Source: Rhynchonema sp. JSB1_4
Taxonomy: Eukaryota; Nematoda; Chromadorea; Monhysterida; Xyalidae
Direction: 5' to 3'
Assembly: GCA_030248065.1 (NCBI GenBank)
Contig: JASAMV010005032.1
Location: forward strand, 32,485 to 96,484
DNA length: 64,000 bases
The translations under genes and the position numbers were made by a program. Below the pieces are notes generated by a model. The model worked only from the letters and a program-made list of their open reading frames with translations, made no database searches and was not told the origin of the DNA. Every line of letters begins with the position of its first letter. Position 1 is the stretch's first letter. Shown piece by piece: positions 10,896-21,332 of this stretch.

Positions 10896-11880
10896 CACGT
10901 CTTTTTTCAAAATACTACACTACTCTCCCATAATTGGTGCCCGGCTATTGGGACTCAGTCAATTGGGGTCCGACCAGAGCGTTCACTTCCCGGGTTAGGC
11001 TGAGCTTGTGCTGCACTCGCCCCCTATGAACAGACTTAATGTAGATCTAAAGCTAAGCAAGACCGTAAGTGTGGGCGGGGTTGGAAAACAAAATTTTTTA
11101 AGCAAGTTTTTTCCACAAATGTCTGAGATTCGGGGAAATTTTACAAAATTTGCCTAAAAACGCGCAAGAACGCGATAAAATGCAACTTTAATTGACAAGT
11201 CACTTTTGAAAGTGACTTGGTTTGCATCACCTACATATGAAGAATGTTTACGTTATTTCGGTGCGATCCAACAGTCTATGCTTGATGTGGACCCATGATT
11301 GCTGCTCTGTGGCATCGGACACAACAGTTTGTGGCTAAATAAGCAAGATTCACTCATAAACCACACAGAATTGAGAATATAAGCTGCAGAAATACTAGTC
11401 GGGTGGCTGAATCAGTCGTGTATGACCGGCCTGATGGGGTATGACATCGAAGAACCATGTAGGTACATGCATACTGTGTCCCATGTATCACGGGAAGGCA
11501 TAATAACATCATTTGGGGTATTTTAGGTACCAAACACATGCCTCAAAAGATATTTTGTGAAGAAAATGTTTCGACCCTTGAGAAAAAAAGGACAAAAATA
11601 ACCCCCAAAAAAGCCATTTTTGGACGTTTTAGACCATTTTGGTCCACCGAAAAAATTTAAAAAATTTATAAAAATATTTTTGTCCAACCCTGAGTGTAGG
11701 CGTAAGTCCAAGGCTAACCATGAAAGTAAACTTGCGATCGGCCTCCAGTTGGTCAGGTTGGACGGGCCCCAGCTGCAGGAAATGAGTTCCAAAGGTCCAA
11801 AACCTCCAAAAACAACAGTTAAACCAACCGGTAATTTTTTTCCACTTGTAACACACGGTGAATCGTTAGCTTGAAGACTC
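10896..11880. other. Intergenic, no gene seen
   Basis: AT-rich DNA with A/T homopolymers (11,580-11,690). The open frames on both strands are repeat-like and have no recognised motif. Confidence 0.4.
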
Positions 11881-11894
11881 GATTGGGTCTTACA

Positions 11895-12106
11895 ATGTTT
11901 TTTTTCTCCATTCTAGTTGACTTTTCAATTTTAAAACCGAAGTAATGTGCGAACCAGTCTTCTGTACCCAGATTTACCGACGTCCTTTCGCGATCAAAGT
12001 TAGGATAGCCATATATTGTGGAGACATAGGCGACGGCAATGTCATCTGCCACAGTTTCCAAGATGTTCTGAGTGAGCCAGAAATAATGAGGAATAAATCT
12101 TTTCAT
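11895..12106 (-). other. Unrecognised exon-like frame
   Basis: A minus-strand frame with balanced composition (FIPHYFWLTQNILETVADD, then STIYGYPNFDRER, NLGTEDWFAHYF). It looks more protein-like than its neighbours, but I cannot name a family. It could be a decayed exon of a host gene or transposon. No partner exon was found. Confidence 0.3.
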
Positions 12107-13523
12107 TTCGAAAAAAAAACATTGTGCGAATGGTGCATCAAAGGCACGACTTTGTGACTATCCAACGTGTAAATTTTGAAAGGGCCCGACAGATCGACCC
12201 GAAACCCGTGACAAACGAAATATTTTAGGGCTATTTTTTGCAGCGTGTAACACCATCAGGTGCACAATGTTTTGGGATAAAAGATTTGGGCGTTTTCCGG
12301 TTTTATCAATTTTCAGCGCAATGTTCCGAATCCCGAACATGGGAAACGTTTTCTCTCGTGAATCGTAGTGCACCGATGCTGGTCGACACATGCTGCATAC
12401 GCACTACAATGTTTCGTATGTTCGGATTTCGTGTGTCTCGGGTCTACCTGGTCGAGCCCTAAGGAGTGCCAGTATTAAACGATATCACACGGACAAAAAT
12501 GATCCAAAAAGTATTGCCATTGTATAAATTGTGTCCTTGAGCTGCCGACATTATTGTAGCGCATTCTCCCCCAATAGGTGCACGACTATCAAATAAGTGG
12601 TCACAAGCATCAGAATTATTTGAGCACGCCAGCTAAAAGCTGCCAGCTTAAAATCTCTACCGTGCCCCCTGCAGGTTAGGTATTGGTCACACAATTACTA
12701 CATGATAATCCATCCCCCTAATTTTCCTGCATTAACAAGGCGGATATTTGGCATTTTTTCAAATTGAACTAAGTTTTGACAAGCACTTTGCATTCTTATC
12801 AGTGAGAAGAATGAGAGACACACGTGTGCTGAAGTTTCACCCTGAATTCTACGCAACCGAAATGGTTCGGGCTCGGGTTACTGTAGCCGCGTATTACATG
12901 CTTTATGTGTGAAATCGATTACAGCACACACACGTTGATCACACCCGATAACTAAAGCGGGAAGAGAATGAGAAAATAACTCATTGTCCTGATTCAATTT
13001 GAAAAAATCGCAAGAAACCCTCCTTGACGATGCAGTAAAAATAGGGGACGGATTCTCATATAGTCATTGTGCGACTAATATTTATATGTGTCACGGTTTT
13101 TGATATAGATGCTTCACTAATTTCGACCAGAGTGAAAGTTTGCCCCCAGGGCCTAACGAGCAACTGTTAAGCTGGCCGAAATTTGTGAGCCAGCTGCATC
13201 GCACAGTGTAGCTCAGATAGAATCTCCTATGCTTAGGCATAGTGCGCGTGCAATTTGGGTGTGCTGTAACAGATTTGGGTGTGCTTGGTGATAGGATTGG
13301 ATCGGCTGCGTGTGCACAGATGCCCGGCACATCTATCTGGGATTGCCCCCAACAAACATGGGTGCATCAAGTTGGGGAACCTATTTTCTGTGGGGCGCTA
13401 TTGATTCAGGGCGTTTCGGGGGATGTATTTTGTGTCTCTATTTCTGGGGGCTCTATATTGTGATCTGGTGATAGTAATCATGCTTATAGTTTAGTAGTGT
13501 TTAGGTGGGTTTTACGCCTGGAT
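12107..13523. other. Intergenic, no gene seen
   Basis: Nothing coding recognised. At 13,063-13,088 is a copy of the dispersed terminal word ATAGTCATTGTGCGACTAAT. Confidence 0.4.
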
Positions 13524-13752
13524 AGGATCGGATTTCATTACAAAGGCAGCCCATTCGCACTCGATCCTGGTCGCGGATTGTGCTACGTCCGCCTGCTTCA
13601 CCAGTCGCTCGTCGATGCGATTCAACAAGGACCCTCCCCTCTACTTCGCGTGCTGTGACATGTGGACTTGTTGGACAAATCCGCGGACGATACTATCAAT
13701 TTGTCCGCTGATGGATGGCGAGAGATCCTCAAGGCCGCATCACAAATCCTGG
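13524..13752 (+). pseudogene. Unrecognised exon-like frame with one in-frame stop
   Basis: The frame reads GFHYKGSPFALDPG, then LCYVRLLHQSLVDAI, a TGA stop at 13,656-13,658, then DLLDKSADDTINL and WREILKAASQIL in the same frame. A good GTATGT donor follows at 13,753. The continuous protein-like character on both sides of a single stop suggests a decayed or mis-sequenced exon. Family not recognised. It lies just outside the Polinton left end. Confidence 0.35.
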
Positions 13753-14221
13753 GTATGTACTTGTTGAAACCGAACAGAAACGTCGTCAACCTGGTGATCG
13801 AACACTCAGTCGTTGGGAGTTGCAAATATAGCTTATATTTAAGACTAACTAGTACGTATGTAAATTCAGACTTGTATTGTTTCACATTTCGTTATATTAC
13901 ATATGCATATCCTTAGGTCGTCTGTCCCTGTATAAGTCTACTGTGTAATGTGTTACCAGCTCCCACCGAAGTCTAGCTCATAACTGCGCGCTGCTTGCTG
14001 TAGCCTGCTGTGTTGCACAACAATTGCGGTATATCTCGTAGCTGCCATTAGCAGCGATTGTATAATTTATGTATGTTGTAGAACTTTGCTGTTTTGTGCG
14101 TCTCAACTTACCCTTGTGGCTGGTCGTTAGGTGGCGCAATTATTAATTGTGGATGCATTGCCACGCCTATTTTTTGATGTGTTTGGTAAATAGCGGCCGA
14201 CATTTGGTCTCTCACTACGTT
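13753..14221. other. Intergenic flank of the Polinton
   Basis: No gene. The sequence immediately left of the terminal repeat is CTCTCACTACGTT. It does not form an obvious 6-bp duplication with the right flank CACCGTTC. Confidence 0.4.
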
Positions 14222-14305
14222 AGTAGTAAACAGCTCCCGTGCCGCCTATGTTTGCCATGTTAAAATTAGCTCCAAATGACACACTGGTACTACATACGTG
14301 CTTTA
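14222..14305 (+). repeat. Polinton left terminal inverted repeat
   Basis: 84 bp starting AGTAGTAAACAGCTCCCG. Exactly the reverse complement of 48,049-48,132. Identity ends abruptly inward at 14,306. Confidence 0.9.
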
Positions 14306-14427
14306 TTATATCAAATGGTGCTATAGCATGGTATACAGCAATGGTGGGACATCCCAGGAGTCACACAAACGATCATGACATATGAGTATAATATCTGTTT
14401 GATAAAACGTTTGCGTTTCAGTTAGAA
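14306..14427. other. Polinton left subterminal region
   Basis: About 120 bp of non-coding DNA between the terminal repeat and the end of the CARD-like gene. Confidence 0.5.
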
Positions 14428-14803
14428 TTAGCTGTTCACATGTGACTCCAAGAGTTCAGCAAGATCAGCGTTATTTGATGATGGCTGACGTAAGGCCTCC
14501 AGTAGACGATGGAATGCAGTGTTTTGGCATCGACGGACCATCTAGTTCAGCCTGTACCCCTGGTCTGTTCGTGTTTCTCCCTGCGAAAAAATCATAGTTT
14601 CATTTTGGTGAGCGTTCGCAATATGTAAAAAAGATCGTCAAATGGAACCATAAAGTATCACTTACAGCCAAAATGTACTCAGCTTGATATGCTGTCAATT
14701 CATTGTGCGACTCAAGATAGGCAACGATTAATATTGGGGCAGTCAATTGGGTACAAAATGCGTGTATTGTGTTTCGCAGAGCGTAGCCGTGCTTTGGATC
14801 CAT
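14428..14803 (-). pseudogene. CARD-like protein, two exons, one internal stop
   Basis: Exon 1 (14,803-14,666) starts with ATG directly after a TTTCTTTCAG acceptor and ends at GTAAGT. Exon 2 (14,580-14,428) follows a TTTTTTCGCAG acceptor, in phase. Together they would encode 96 residues, the size of one CARD. The pattern fits a six-helix death-fold domain: HNELTAYQAEYIL (L-T-x-x-Q/E-x-E-x-I, helix 2-3), TRTDQGYRL (helix 4), then AFHRLLEAL and LAELLE (helices 5-6). A TAG at 14,542-14,544, about residue 59, interrupts the frame; the same frame continues on both sides. CARDs mediate homotypic assembly of apoptosis and inflammasome complexes, so a CARD-only protein could interfere with or trigger host cell death. 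The domain call is from pattern only and needs a profile search. Confidence 0.6.
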
Positions 14804-14950
14804 CTGAAAGAAATCGGTACACAAATTTACATTATTTGTGGATAAATTGTAGAGTGTCTAAAGCTTTGTGACCATGTTTGCATTCATTATACATACTTTG
14901 CTGACAAATGTGAATGACTACGTGTGAATGACATCAACATACCGTGTGTG

Positions 14951-15459
14951 TCAATTCGGCAAGTATTCGTGATCGCTCAGATTTAACAAGACCGATTCGG
15001 AGTCAGAATCAAAATCGGAAGCACCGTCCAGTGGCGAGAAGGGTGACTGATGAATGACGGCGAGCCACATACAGATCTCATCCCAGTGCATGAGCAATAG
15101 TCTGTGGTCTCGCGTAATGAGTCCTTTGGTGTGTTTCTTGCTGCCCTTGAAATATTTTTGCCACCAAATACACCAATCAGAGAATTTGTGTGTGCGATAG
15201 TCGAAGTAGATGTTCACGAAGACACTTCTGAAGATGTCGGCTTGTTTATTGATGAAATAACGAACAATTTGAGTTTTCAGTGTTTGAGCAATGAAGTATG
15301 GTGGCAGGCGGCAGACATGAATGTCGTCCAGAAGGCAGCCCTGACAAATTTTGTTCCGACAAGTGCGTAGAATTCATAAATCGCCCATGCAAAGTAGTGT
15401 CCAAATATTAGTTTGATTGCTCGAACGTTGCGTTTATGTCGATTTCGACGTCCAGACAT
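14951..15459 (-). pseudogene. Unrecognised basic-then-acidic protein, one frameshift
   Basis: Starts with ATG at 15,459 after an ATATATTTCAG acceptor. The N-terminus is basic (SGRRNRHKRNVRAIK), then aromatic-rich. Near 15,280 the frame shifts by one base and continues to 14,951 through FSDWCIWWQKYFKG, MHWDEICMWLAVIHQ and an acidic Ser/Asp tail (FDSDSESVLLNLSDHE). About 165 residues in all. Family not recognised. Its position next to the CARD-like gene, on the same strand and pointing to the left end, suggests a shared accessory gene block. Confidence 0.45.
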
Positions 15460-15522
15460 TTAAACCTGAAATATATTGGCTTTGTTTTTTTAAAATGATG
15501 CGCATGTGACAGAACTAAACTT

Positions 15523-15981
15523 TCATATTTCGCGACTTTTCAGGGCCAGCATGAAGGAGCTCAAGTGATCGCAAATCAAGTGCCAATGGGAGAGAAGTTT
15601 ACCGGCAATGTCACATGCAATGTTGTCCTCGCATGTTGTTTTGGTGACTGAATTCTCCCAGTCAGCGTATTTCTGAACTGATTCAAATTTCGTGTTGAAT
15701 TGAAACGATTTGAAGTCTTGATAGCATTCGTCTGTGTAGTACGTGCACATAAGGTTCACCAGTTCACCTGGAAATTTTGTTGCGGCCACACTGGGCTTGA
15801 GATGACAGGTGTGATTGTACTCGAAGTGATTGTGCACATGTGAAGAACTGGTTCGCTTCAATGACGTGGAACACTCGTGAGGACAAATGTTTCGCGAATT
15901 GGTTCCTAGTGTCCCCGATTTGTTGGTCACGGGCAAACGGGATTTTGTTGGATGGCTTTGAATCTGACAGTCGTCATTCAA
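15523..15981 (-). CDS. Unrecognised Cys/His-containing exon
   Basis: An open frame of about 150 codons with no ATG at its start. It is probably an internal or acceptor-led exon, since a GTGTCAG acceptor sits near 15,973. It contains ICPHECS and a cluster of His/Cys (HVHNHFEYNHTCH) that could bind metal, then neutral sequence ending LKSREI. No family recognised. Same strand as the two preceding left-end genes. Confidence 0.4.
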   Translation of the reverse strand: MNDDCQIQSHPTKSRLPVTNKSGTLGTNSRNICPHECSTSLKRTSSSHVHNHFEYNHTCHLKPSVAATKFPGELVNLMCTYYTDECYQDFKSFQFNTKFESVQKYADWENSVTKTTCEDNIACDIAGKLLSHWHLICDHLSSFMLALKSREI

Positions 15982-16464
15982 TCTGACACTAGTGGCGGAT
16001 CCAGCCTTTGGCCAAGGTCTTTACGAATTTGTGCCTGGTTAACGTTTAAAATGGCAGTTTCGTGCTTATCTTTGATGTTGCCGGGATGGCAGTGCCGTGA
16101 TGCAATCATGTTGTTGTGTGTCTTTGAGAGACTAACAGCACCAAATTCCAATACACAGAATATATTGCCGAATTTTCGACACTCAATAGTGTCCTCGTCA
16201 GGGCTAAAATCAACAAAAAGAGAGATAGGAACCGGTTGTCACAAGACATCATTTCAGAAAACGCAAACAAGGTGCAAAACAGTCAGATAAACAAGTGGCA
16301 TTTTGATACAGATATTGGCTATTGTTGGGTTTCAGTGCTCTGTTGATATATGGATTGCGAGCGAGAATAAGGGCCATATGCGCACACATCAATGTACAGT
16401 GCAACACGTAAAGGTGCTAGACCACTGTAACACAGAAAAACAACTGCGTGTTATGGAGTCGGCC

Positions 16465-16500
16465 TTTATTTGTAAATTACAATTGTAAATTACAAATAAA
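16465..16500. repeat. Near-perfect 36-bp palindrome
   Basis: TTTATTTGTAAATTACAA is followed by its near-exact inverse, centred on AATT. It could extrude a cruciform. Confidence 0.6.
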
Positions 16501-17015
16501 TAATGCACGATGAAGAAAAATATAATTATTTTGCATTGACAATAACACAATAAAACACAAATAACCACAAGCTAAAAAGAAGACGCCAACGAAGTGATCA
16601 AATACAGTAAGAACGAGAAACAAAATGTCAACAAAACGAAAGATCAACAAAAAGCACTGTTGAGGAACAATAGATTGAAAAACACACGATGAAAAACAGC
16701 AGAGTTCCGTATATGAAGATGACATGGCCCAAATTCTCGAAAACGCCACCGGTGACACTTTTTGGCCAATTATACGACAGGGAGCATAAAATGCTAAGAA
16801 AGTAATGAAACAGGGTTCAATCAGCAAAAAGAAGTAGTTATATTTCAACGTGGTACAATATCTTGAAAACACAGTGCAACATCAAAAATATCAATAACAA
16901 GCTAGCTTGACATTGTCGAAGAACAGCAGAATGTTAAAAATAAGGTACCATATCGCAACGCAACAAACGAAAACAATGGCCAGAAACAGCACAAAATTGT
17001 GTTTGCAGTGGAAAA

Positions 17016-17081
17016 CACAGTACCGGGTGCAAACTTAGGCTGCACGTACACACGCTACTTAAAATTGCACCCGGTACTGTG
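17016..17081. repeat. Perfect 17-bp hairpin
   Basis: CACAGTACCGGGTGCAA at 17,016-17,032 is exactly inverted at 17,065-17,081 with a 32-base loop. Stem GC content is higher than its surroundings. No adjacent gene explains it. Confidence 0.75.
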
Positions 17082-17780
17082 CACCAATCGTCGACCGCAG
17101 CTAAGGTACTGGAAAACATAAGTTACTAAAGGTGCTCGAAAAAACTTTTCCCGCAAAGTACAGGGTGACCAAAAAATGACGCAACCGTTTTGGAGAATCC
17201 GTTCTCTGCGTTAAGTAAGCGGTTTATTGTCCGGTTCGTCTTGTTGATGTTTCATGACAACTTAACGCAGAAAGCAATGCAAGTTTTGCTGCTCATGTAA
17301 AGCCACTTACCCAACGTGGACAACCAGTCTATCAAAAGGGTTTTGCACATCTCGGATTCATTTTAAAGTATAGTGCAAAAAATGTGGCTATATAAAAATC
17401 TATGTTTGACAGTTGATAATTACGTACCTATGCCTTGTAAGTACTGTTCGGGAGAACTTTTCTTCAGCGCCTGCGGAATAAAAAAATAACACCAATTTTG
17501 TGCCAGTGCTTTTTTCATGAGTGCATGCATACCAAAACAAAAACCACTGGCACACATAACACAGTACAATCAAATAACTACCAGGGTGGAAATCGCACAT
17601 GTTTGCCTTTTTGTTGATAATTTGCGTTGTGGTTTGCGGCCAGTCTATGCCATTTAGAGCGACCGTTCGACAACTCTTGTAAGTACCATGCCGCTGACGT
17701 TGGTCTGTAATTAGAATCATAGGTTTAGCAACATGTTTTTTAATTTCATTTCCACATTATTGACGCGCGTGTCTCTGGTG

Positions 17781-18080
17781 GGTGGCCGAGCAATTGAGCA
17801 AAGCACATTTGAGCAAGACCACTTTGAGAAAGTGAAAATGAGCAGGGCCAAAAGAGCAGAGCACTTATTTTGCTCCAATGGCCTAACCTTAGGCTGATTT
17901 TGGTATCAGGCTTAGGCTTAGGCTTAGGCTTTCACCTGTGTTTGGGCTTAGGCTTAGGCTTGGGCCTGGTCATTTTTAGGTTCTGCTTCTGTTCTGTTTT
18001 GTTCTGTTTTGGACTCTGCTCTTTTTCACTTGCTCAAAGTGGTCTTTCTCAAATGTGCTTTGCTCAATTGCCCGTCCGCC
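17781..18080. mobile_element. hAT-like MITE with 8-bp target duplication
   Basis: A 300-bp element. Its ends match as inverted repeats of about 48 bp: GGTGGCCGAGCAATTGAGCA on the left and GGCGGACGGGCAATTGAGCA inverted on the right. It is flanked on both sides by CTCTGGTG (17,773-17,780 and 18,081-18,088), an 8-bp duplication typical of hAT insertions. It carries no transposase. The interior has (TTAGGC)3 and (TTAGGC)2 runs around 17,910-17,970. It sits within the Polinton, so it inserted later. A partial copy is at 9283-9339. Confidence 0.85.
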
Positions 18081-18464
18081 CTCTGGTGAACTCAGTTGTT
18101 TTCGTTTGGACTAAAAGTTACATAAAAAGCTAATTGTTGGTTTCCTCGTGACAGGGAATCAGGTCGGCTCCTTAGCATGGTTTTTTTCTTCCTACACGCA
18201 TAACGTGCGGCATAACCGTATGGCCTTATAAGGTAAACTGGATGACAATTTAGTTCAAATGCAAACCGGTGTATCGCAATGCGTGCGACGGCGTCGAACA
18301 CCCATTCATCGGAACGAATTGAACCAACAAACAGGTCCTTCACCGCAGTGTAATATTGCCCGATTGACTTGTTGAGACCGAGCGGGGTCAGGCAATGTTC
18401 GACTCCCATGTGGTAGGCCGCGTCGTTTTGACCTGTGTTTTAACATTATAAATTTGCTGGTATA
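18081..18464. other. Polinton interior without a supported gene
   Basis: Minus-strand frames at 18,092-18,409 have no recognised motif. Confidence 0.35.
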
Positions 18465-18674
18465 GTAAATTTTCAGATTTGCTGCCGCTTTGTGAATTAC
18501 GCCCCCAATGTCAGGTTCTGAAACATTTTGGATGGCCAACACACAGGCGGCTTGTTAGCAAACCAGGCAGCTGTGCGCAATGTTTCAGAACCGCGCATGT
18601 TTATCGTTCGGATTTAGAACTTGACATTAACTATGGGCGCATTGTGCTATGTGGCAGCGAATTTGGAAATTTAA
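18465..18674. mobile_element. MITE (TAAATTTCCAAATTCGCTGC family), copy 1
   Basis: Inverted termini (TAAATTTTCAGATTTGCTGCC on the left; GCGAATTTGGAAATTTA on the right) surround a centre also present at 48,645-48,860 (words AACATTTTGGATGGCCAACA, CAGGCAGCTG and TTTAGAACTTGACATTAAC). A nested non-coding element in the Polinton. Confidence 0.75.
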
Positions 18675-20024
18675 TGCACTGGGATTTGGTATCGGCGTGC
18701 TTAGGTTTACATTGAAATTGGTCCAGATAAGTCTAAAAACAAAGGCATGAACCGCTTGTTGTGGGATAACAACAGTATAAAGCAATGAGCACGGTAGCTA
18801 GTTCGCGCCCGGTAGTTTGTGGTTGGGCTATATCGAATTCAGGGCTAACGTAACTGGGCCTGAAGTTAAGAGCCAAACCACATTGAAGCTCAAGTGTAAC
18901 TGTTGTTTTGAATAAAAGCGAAATAGGCGCTCACATATCGAAAGTTTTGTTTCCTCTTTGCAGCCACATTTTTTGGCAATAAATGTGCATGGGGTGCACA
19001 TGCTCCTAAATCATACAGCACATCAGTCAAATATCTTCAAAAACATGCTGTAAACGAACTTGCTTGCGCTTGGTCATGCGTTGGCCATGCGACACACTTT
19101 CCAAAGTACTCCTGGGCTGCCATTTCACAGACGGTTAAAGGTTGATGGTACGGTTGATTAATCGATTATTTTGTTAGTTGACGCGTCTATAAGTGTGTAC
19201 AACAATAACACAAATTGAAACTAAAGAAAAAACCCGAGCAACATTTGTACAGAGCAAAAAAAAGGTGAAAGAAAGGGAATAAGTCTGTGTGCAAGGTGGT
19301 GAGTGACACACATAGATTGTCTGAACGTTGTATTCTGTGCTTGACAAACTGGTGGGTCAGTGACTCACTGCAGGTACAGACACAAGGTCAGAAAACGAAC
19401 CATATACAAACCTCGAGGACCGATTAGTTCATAATCATGTCTGGTCAATGTAAATCACATGCTTTGGTGCGCAGGTGCTTGACATAACTGTAATTGTAGC
19501 GGTATGAACGCATTTCACGACAGTGGGGACATTTCTGGTACACGCCTACATTGTGATACAGGGTTTGGTGTATGTTATTATCCACACGTGACGTGAAGGC
19601 TGAAAAAATAAGGATTTTATCAAGATATCTTCAACGTAACATCACTTGAGGTTGATGTTGCAGTGCAAAACGATCTTACAAAGCAGCCATAACTTTCATG
19701 TTGGTCGAATATAATTCTTTTACTCTACGAGTAACCTAAGCGAATTTTGCCTACGTCTAAACAATACTATTGCGCATTGCTTATATCAAGATGCGAAGCG
19801 TGCACCGACCAATATTGCAGCGAGCACAGAATCGGGGCTTCGCATCCTTTGGATTTGGTGGCTTTATACAGCTTGGATTGCGGTGGCACCGGCTGCAAAA
19901 AATGATGCGTTTACATTTTTGTTGCGGCGCCGATGGTGCTGATGGGCTTGGATTTCCCGCAACAAATCTATAGTGCTGCAACAAACTTGACTGACTAGCC
20001 TTCGTTTCAATTCAACCAAACTAC
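18675..20024. other. Polinton interior without a supported gene
   Basis: About 1.3 kb. A minus-strand frame at 19,781-19,984 has CSRC and CARC pairs reminiscent of zinc knuckles, but nothing around it supports a gene. Confidence 0.4.
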
Positions 20025-20256
20025 GAGTAATATCAAACTTGGTGATCGGATCAGACCTGCCTTGTAATTTTTAAGAATAATAAGACATATACGTAGTATG
20101 TAATGGGGTCACCGTTAATTACAACCGTTCATGTAGGTCTAGGAACAACTTTTACGCTGGTCTAAATTAGTGGCGTTACTACATTACTGATCATCCCTGA
20201 TGCAAAACTCGTAAGGCAGATCCGATCCGATCTCGTCAGCAAGTTTGATGTTGCTC
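20025..20256. mobile_element. MITE (GATCGGATC family), copy 1
   Basis: 232 bp. The left end GAGTAATATCAAACTTGG and the inverted right end GAGCAACATCAAACTTGC share a subterminal GATCGGATC/GATCCGATC. The same family lies at 54,090-54,302. Confidence 0.75.
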
Positions 20257-20447
20257 ATGTACCGTTGATGCCGAGTTCGGGCTGAGTGCGTTCGCTGTTT
20301 GAGCTGATCCTGGCAGAATTGGCACCCTTGACAGTCAATTGTTGGGTGAATCGGAAGACCGATTAGCTGCTTATGTTCATTGGCAATGTGATTGACAGTT
20401 GTTGCACGGTCAGCGTCACCGAACACACAGAAGGGACATTTGTACAA
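20184..20447 (-). CDS. C2H2 zinc-finger-like frame overlapping a MITE
   Basis: The minus-strand frame has YKCPFCVFGDADRATTVNHI then ANEH (Cx2C...Hx4H), followed by CQGCQFC and HSARTRH, which could form a second finger. It starts at TTG, so it is likely an exon rather than a full gene. Its last 25 codons lie inside the 20,025-20,256 MITE, so the C-terminus was replaced by insertion. The word at 20,313-20,348 (GGCACCCTTGACAGTCAATT) is repeated at 22,288-22,320. Such fingers are common in Polinton accessory proteins. Confidence 0.4.
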   Translation of the reverse strand: MYKCPFCVFGDADRATTVNHIANEHKQLIGLPIHPTIDCQGCQFCQDQLKQRTHSARTRHQRYMSNIKLADEIGSDLPYEFCIRDDQ

Positions 20448-20461
20448 ATTTTTTTTCGGTT

Positions 20462-20988
20462 TTAGGTCGTGTCCGTGCTGCCATTGATTAGGTATGTTGC
20501 AGCACCTATAAGATCATAGCATGTGAAGGCTCGATTTTCAAATGGTGCAACGGTGCAGTTAACAAAATATCCACCGAATGTTGTTTGCACGTGTAGCCTG
20601 TCAGATATTATGTACTGGATGTATTTTCCTGATAACGCATTGCATTCAAAACTTCCATTCGTTAAACATGAACGAAAAATACATCGATCATATAGGTGCG
20701 ATGATAGACATTTGTCCCGGAAGAAAAGTATGCCCTCTGCGTCACGTAGATTCAGATCAACTAATGGCTGTTGGTCTTTGATAAGAATTAAGCGTGCAAA
20801 TTTAGTCCCATTGGTTGAGCGGCATTTCTTAACAACTACAGAGTCAAGTTTTCGCCCTGTGAAGCATTCTGCTGTGGAAATTGGCCAGCCGGTAGAATGA
20901 GCACCAATTGAGCTACCGTTTGTACATCAGTAGTTACCTACACGATCTGCAGCGCAGCTATAACAGGTATACTGTCTGCGAAAATGAG
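20462..20988 (-). pseudogene. Cys-rich, N-glycosylation-rich ectodomain-like frame
   Basis: No ATG. The frame begins after a GTTTTCTTTCAG acceptor at 20,989-20,990 and runs to TAA at 20,462, with one TGA at 20,927-20,929. It opens with QYTCYSCAADRVG. Downstream are five sequons (two NGS early and late, NGT, NGSF, NCT) and about eleven cysteines in 170 codons. That composition fits a secreted or viral-surface ectodomain. The YTCYSC start resembles Ly6/uPAR-type domains, but I would not assign the family. No signal-peptide or transmembrane exon was identified upstream or downstream. Function unknown. Confidence 0.45.
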
Positions 20989-21332
20989 CTGAAAGAAAAC
21001 TAATTTTGTACCACCGCTACTTCCACGTTTTATCATTTCAGGAGCAATCAATCCTATCAACAAGTGCCAACCGGAGAAAACGGAAGTAGGAACGATCACG
21101 AAACAACCCAAACAGCCTCAACCACATGCACGAATGTAAGGCAAACTACACCAACACGAGTCCGATTTCACAGCTGGCAGAATAGTAAAACATTCAAACG
21201 TGGCTGCTGATTTCTAAATGGTACACGTTGAAGAATACAAAGTGCAGCATGATGATTTTCTCTTTCTATTCGTTTTGAGTATACCACCTTAGAAATCGGG
21301 CTCGTGTCGGTGTAGTTTGCGTTTTAAATGCA
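20989..21332. other. Interval without a supported exon
   Basis: Between the two minus-strand gene models; no coding signal resolved. Confidence 0.3.

Larger units (their letters stand above)
15982..17780. other. Polinton interior without a supported gene
   Basis: Contains a near-perfect 36-bp palindrome at 16,465-16,500 (TTTATTTGTAAATTAC arms) and a 17-bp perfect hairpin at 17,016-17,081. At 17,162-17,212 there is a copy of the terminal sequence of the 50,714-51,148 element (CAGGGTGACC... with CAACC...TTTTGGAGAA). Open frames are A-rich shadows. Confidence 0.5.

Noticed and set aside
19781..19984. CxxC-pair frame as a zinc-knuckle protein
   Set aside because: Isolated, no partner exon, and the opposite strand is equally open.
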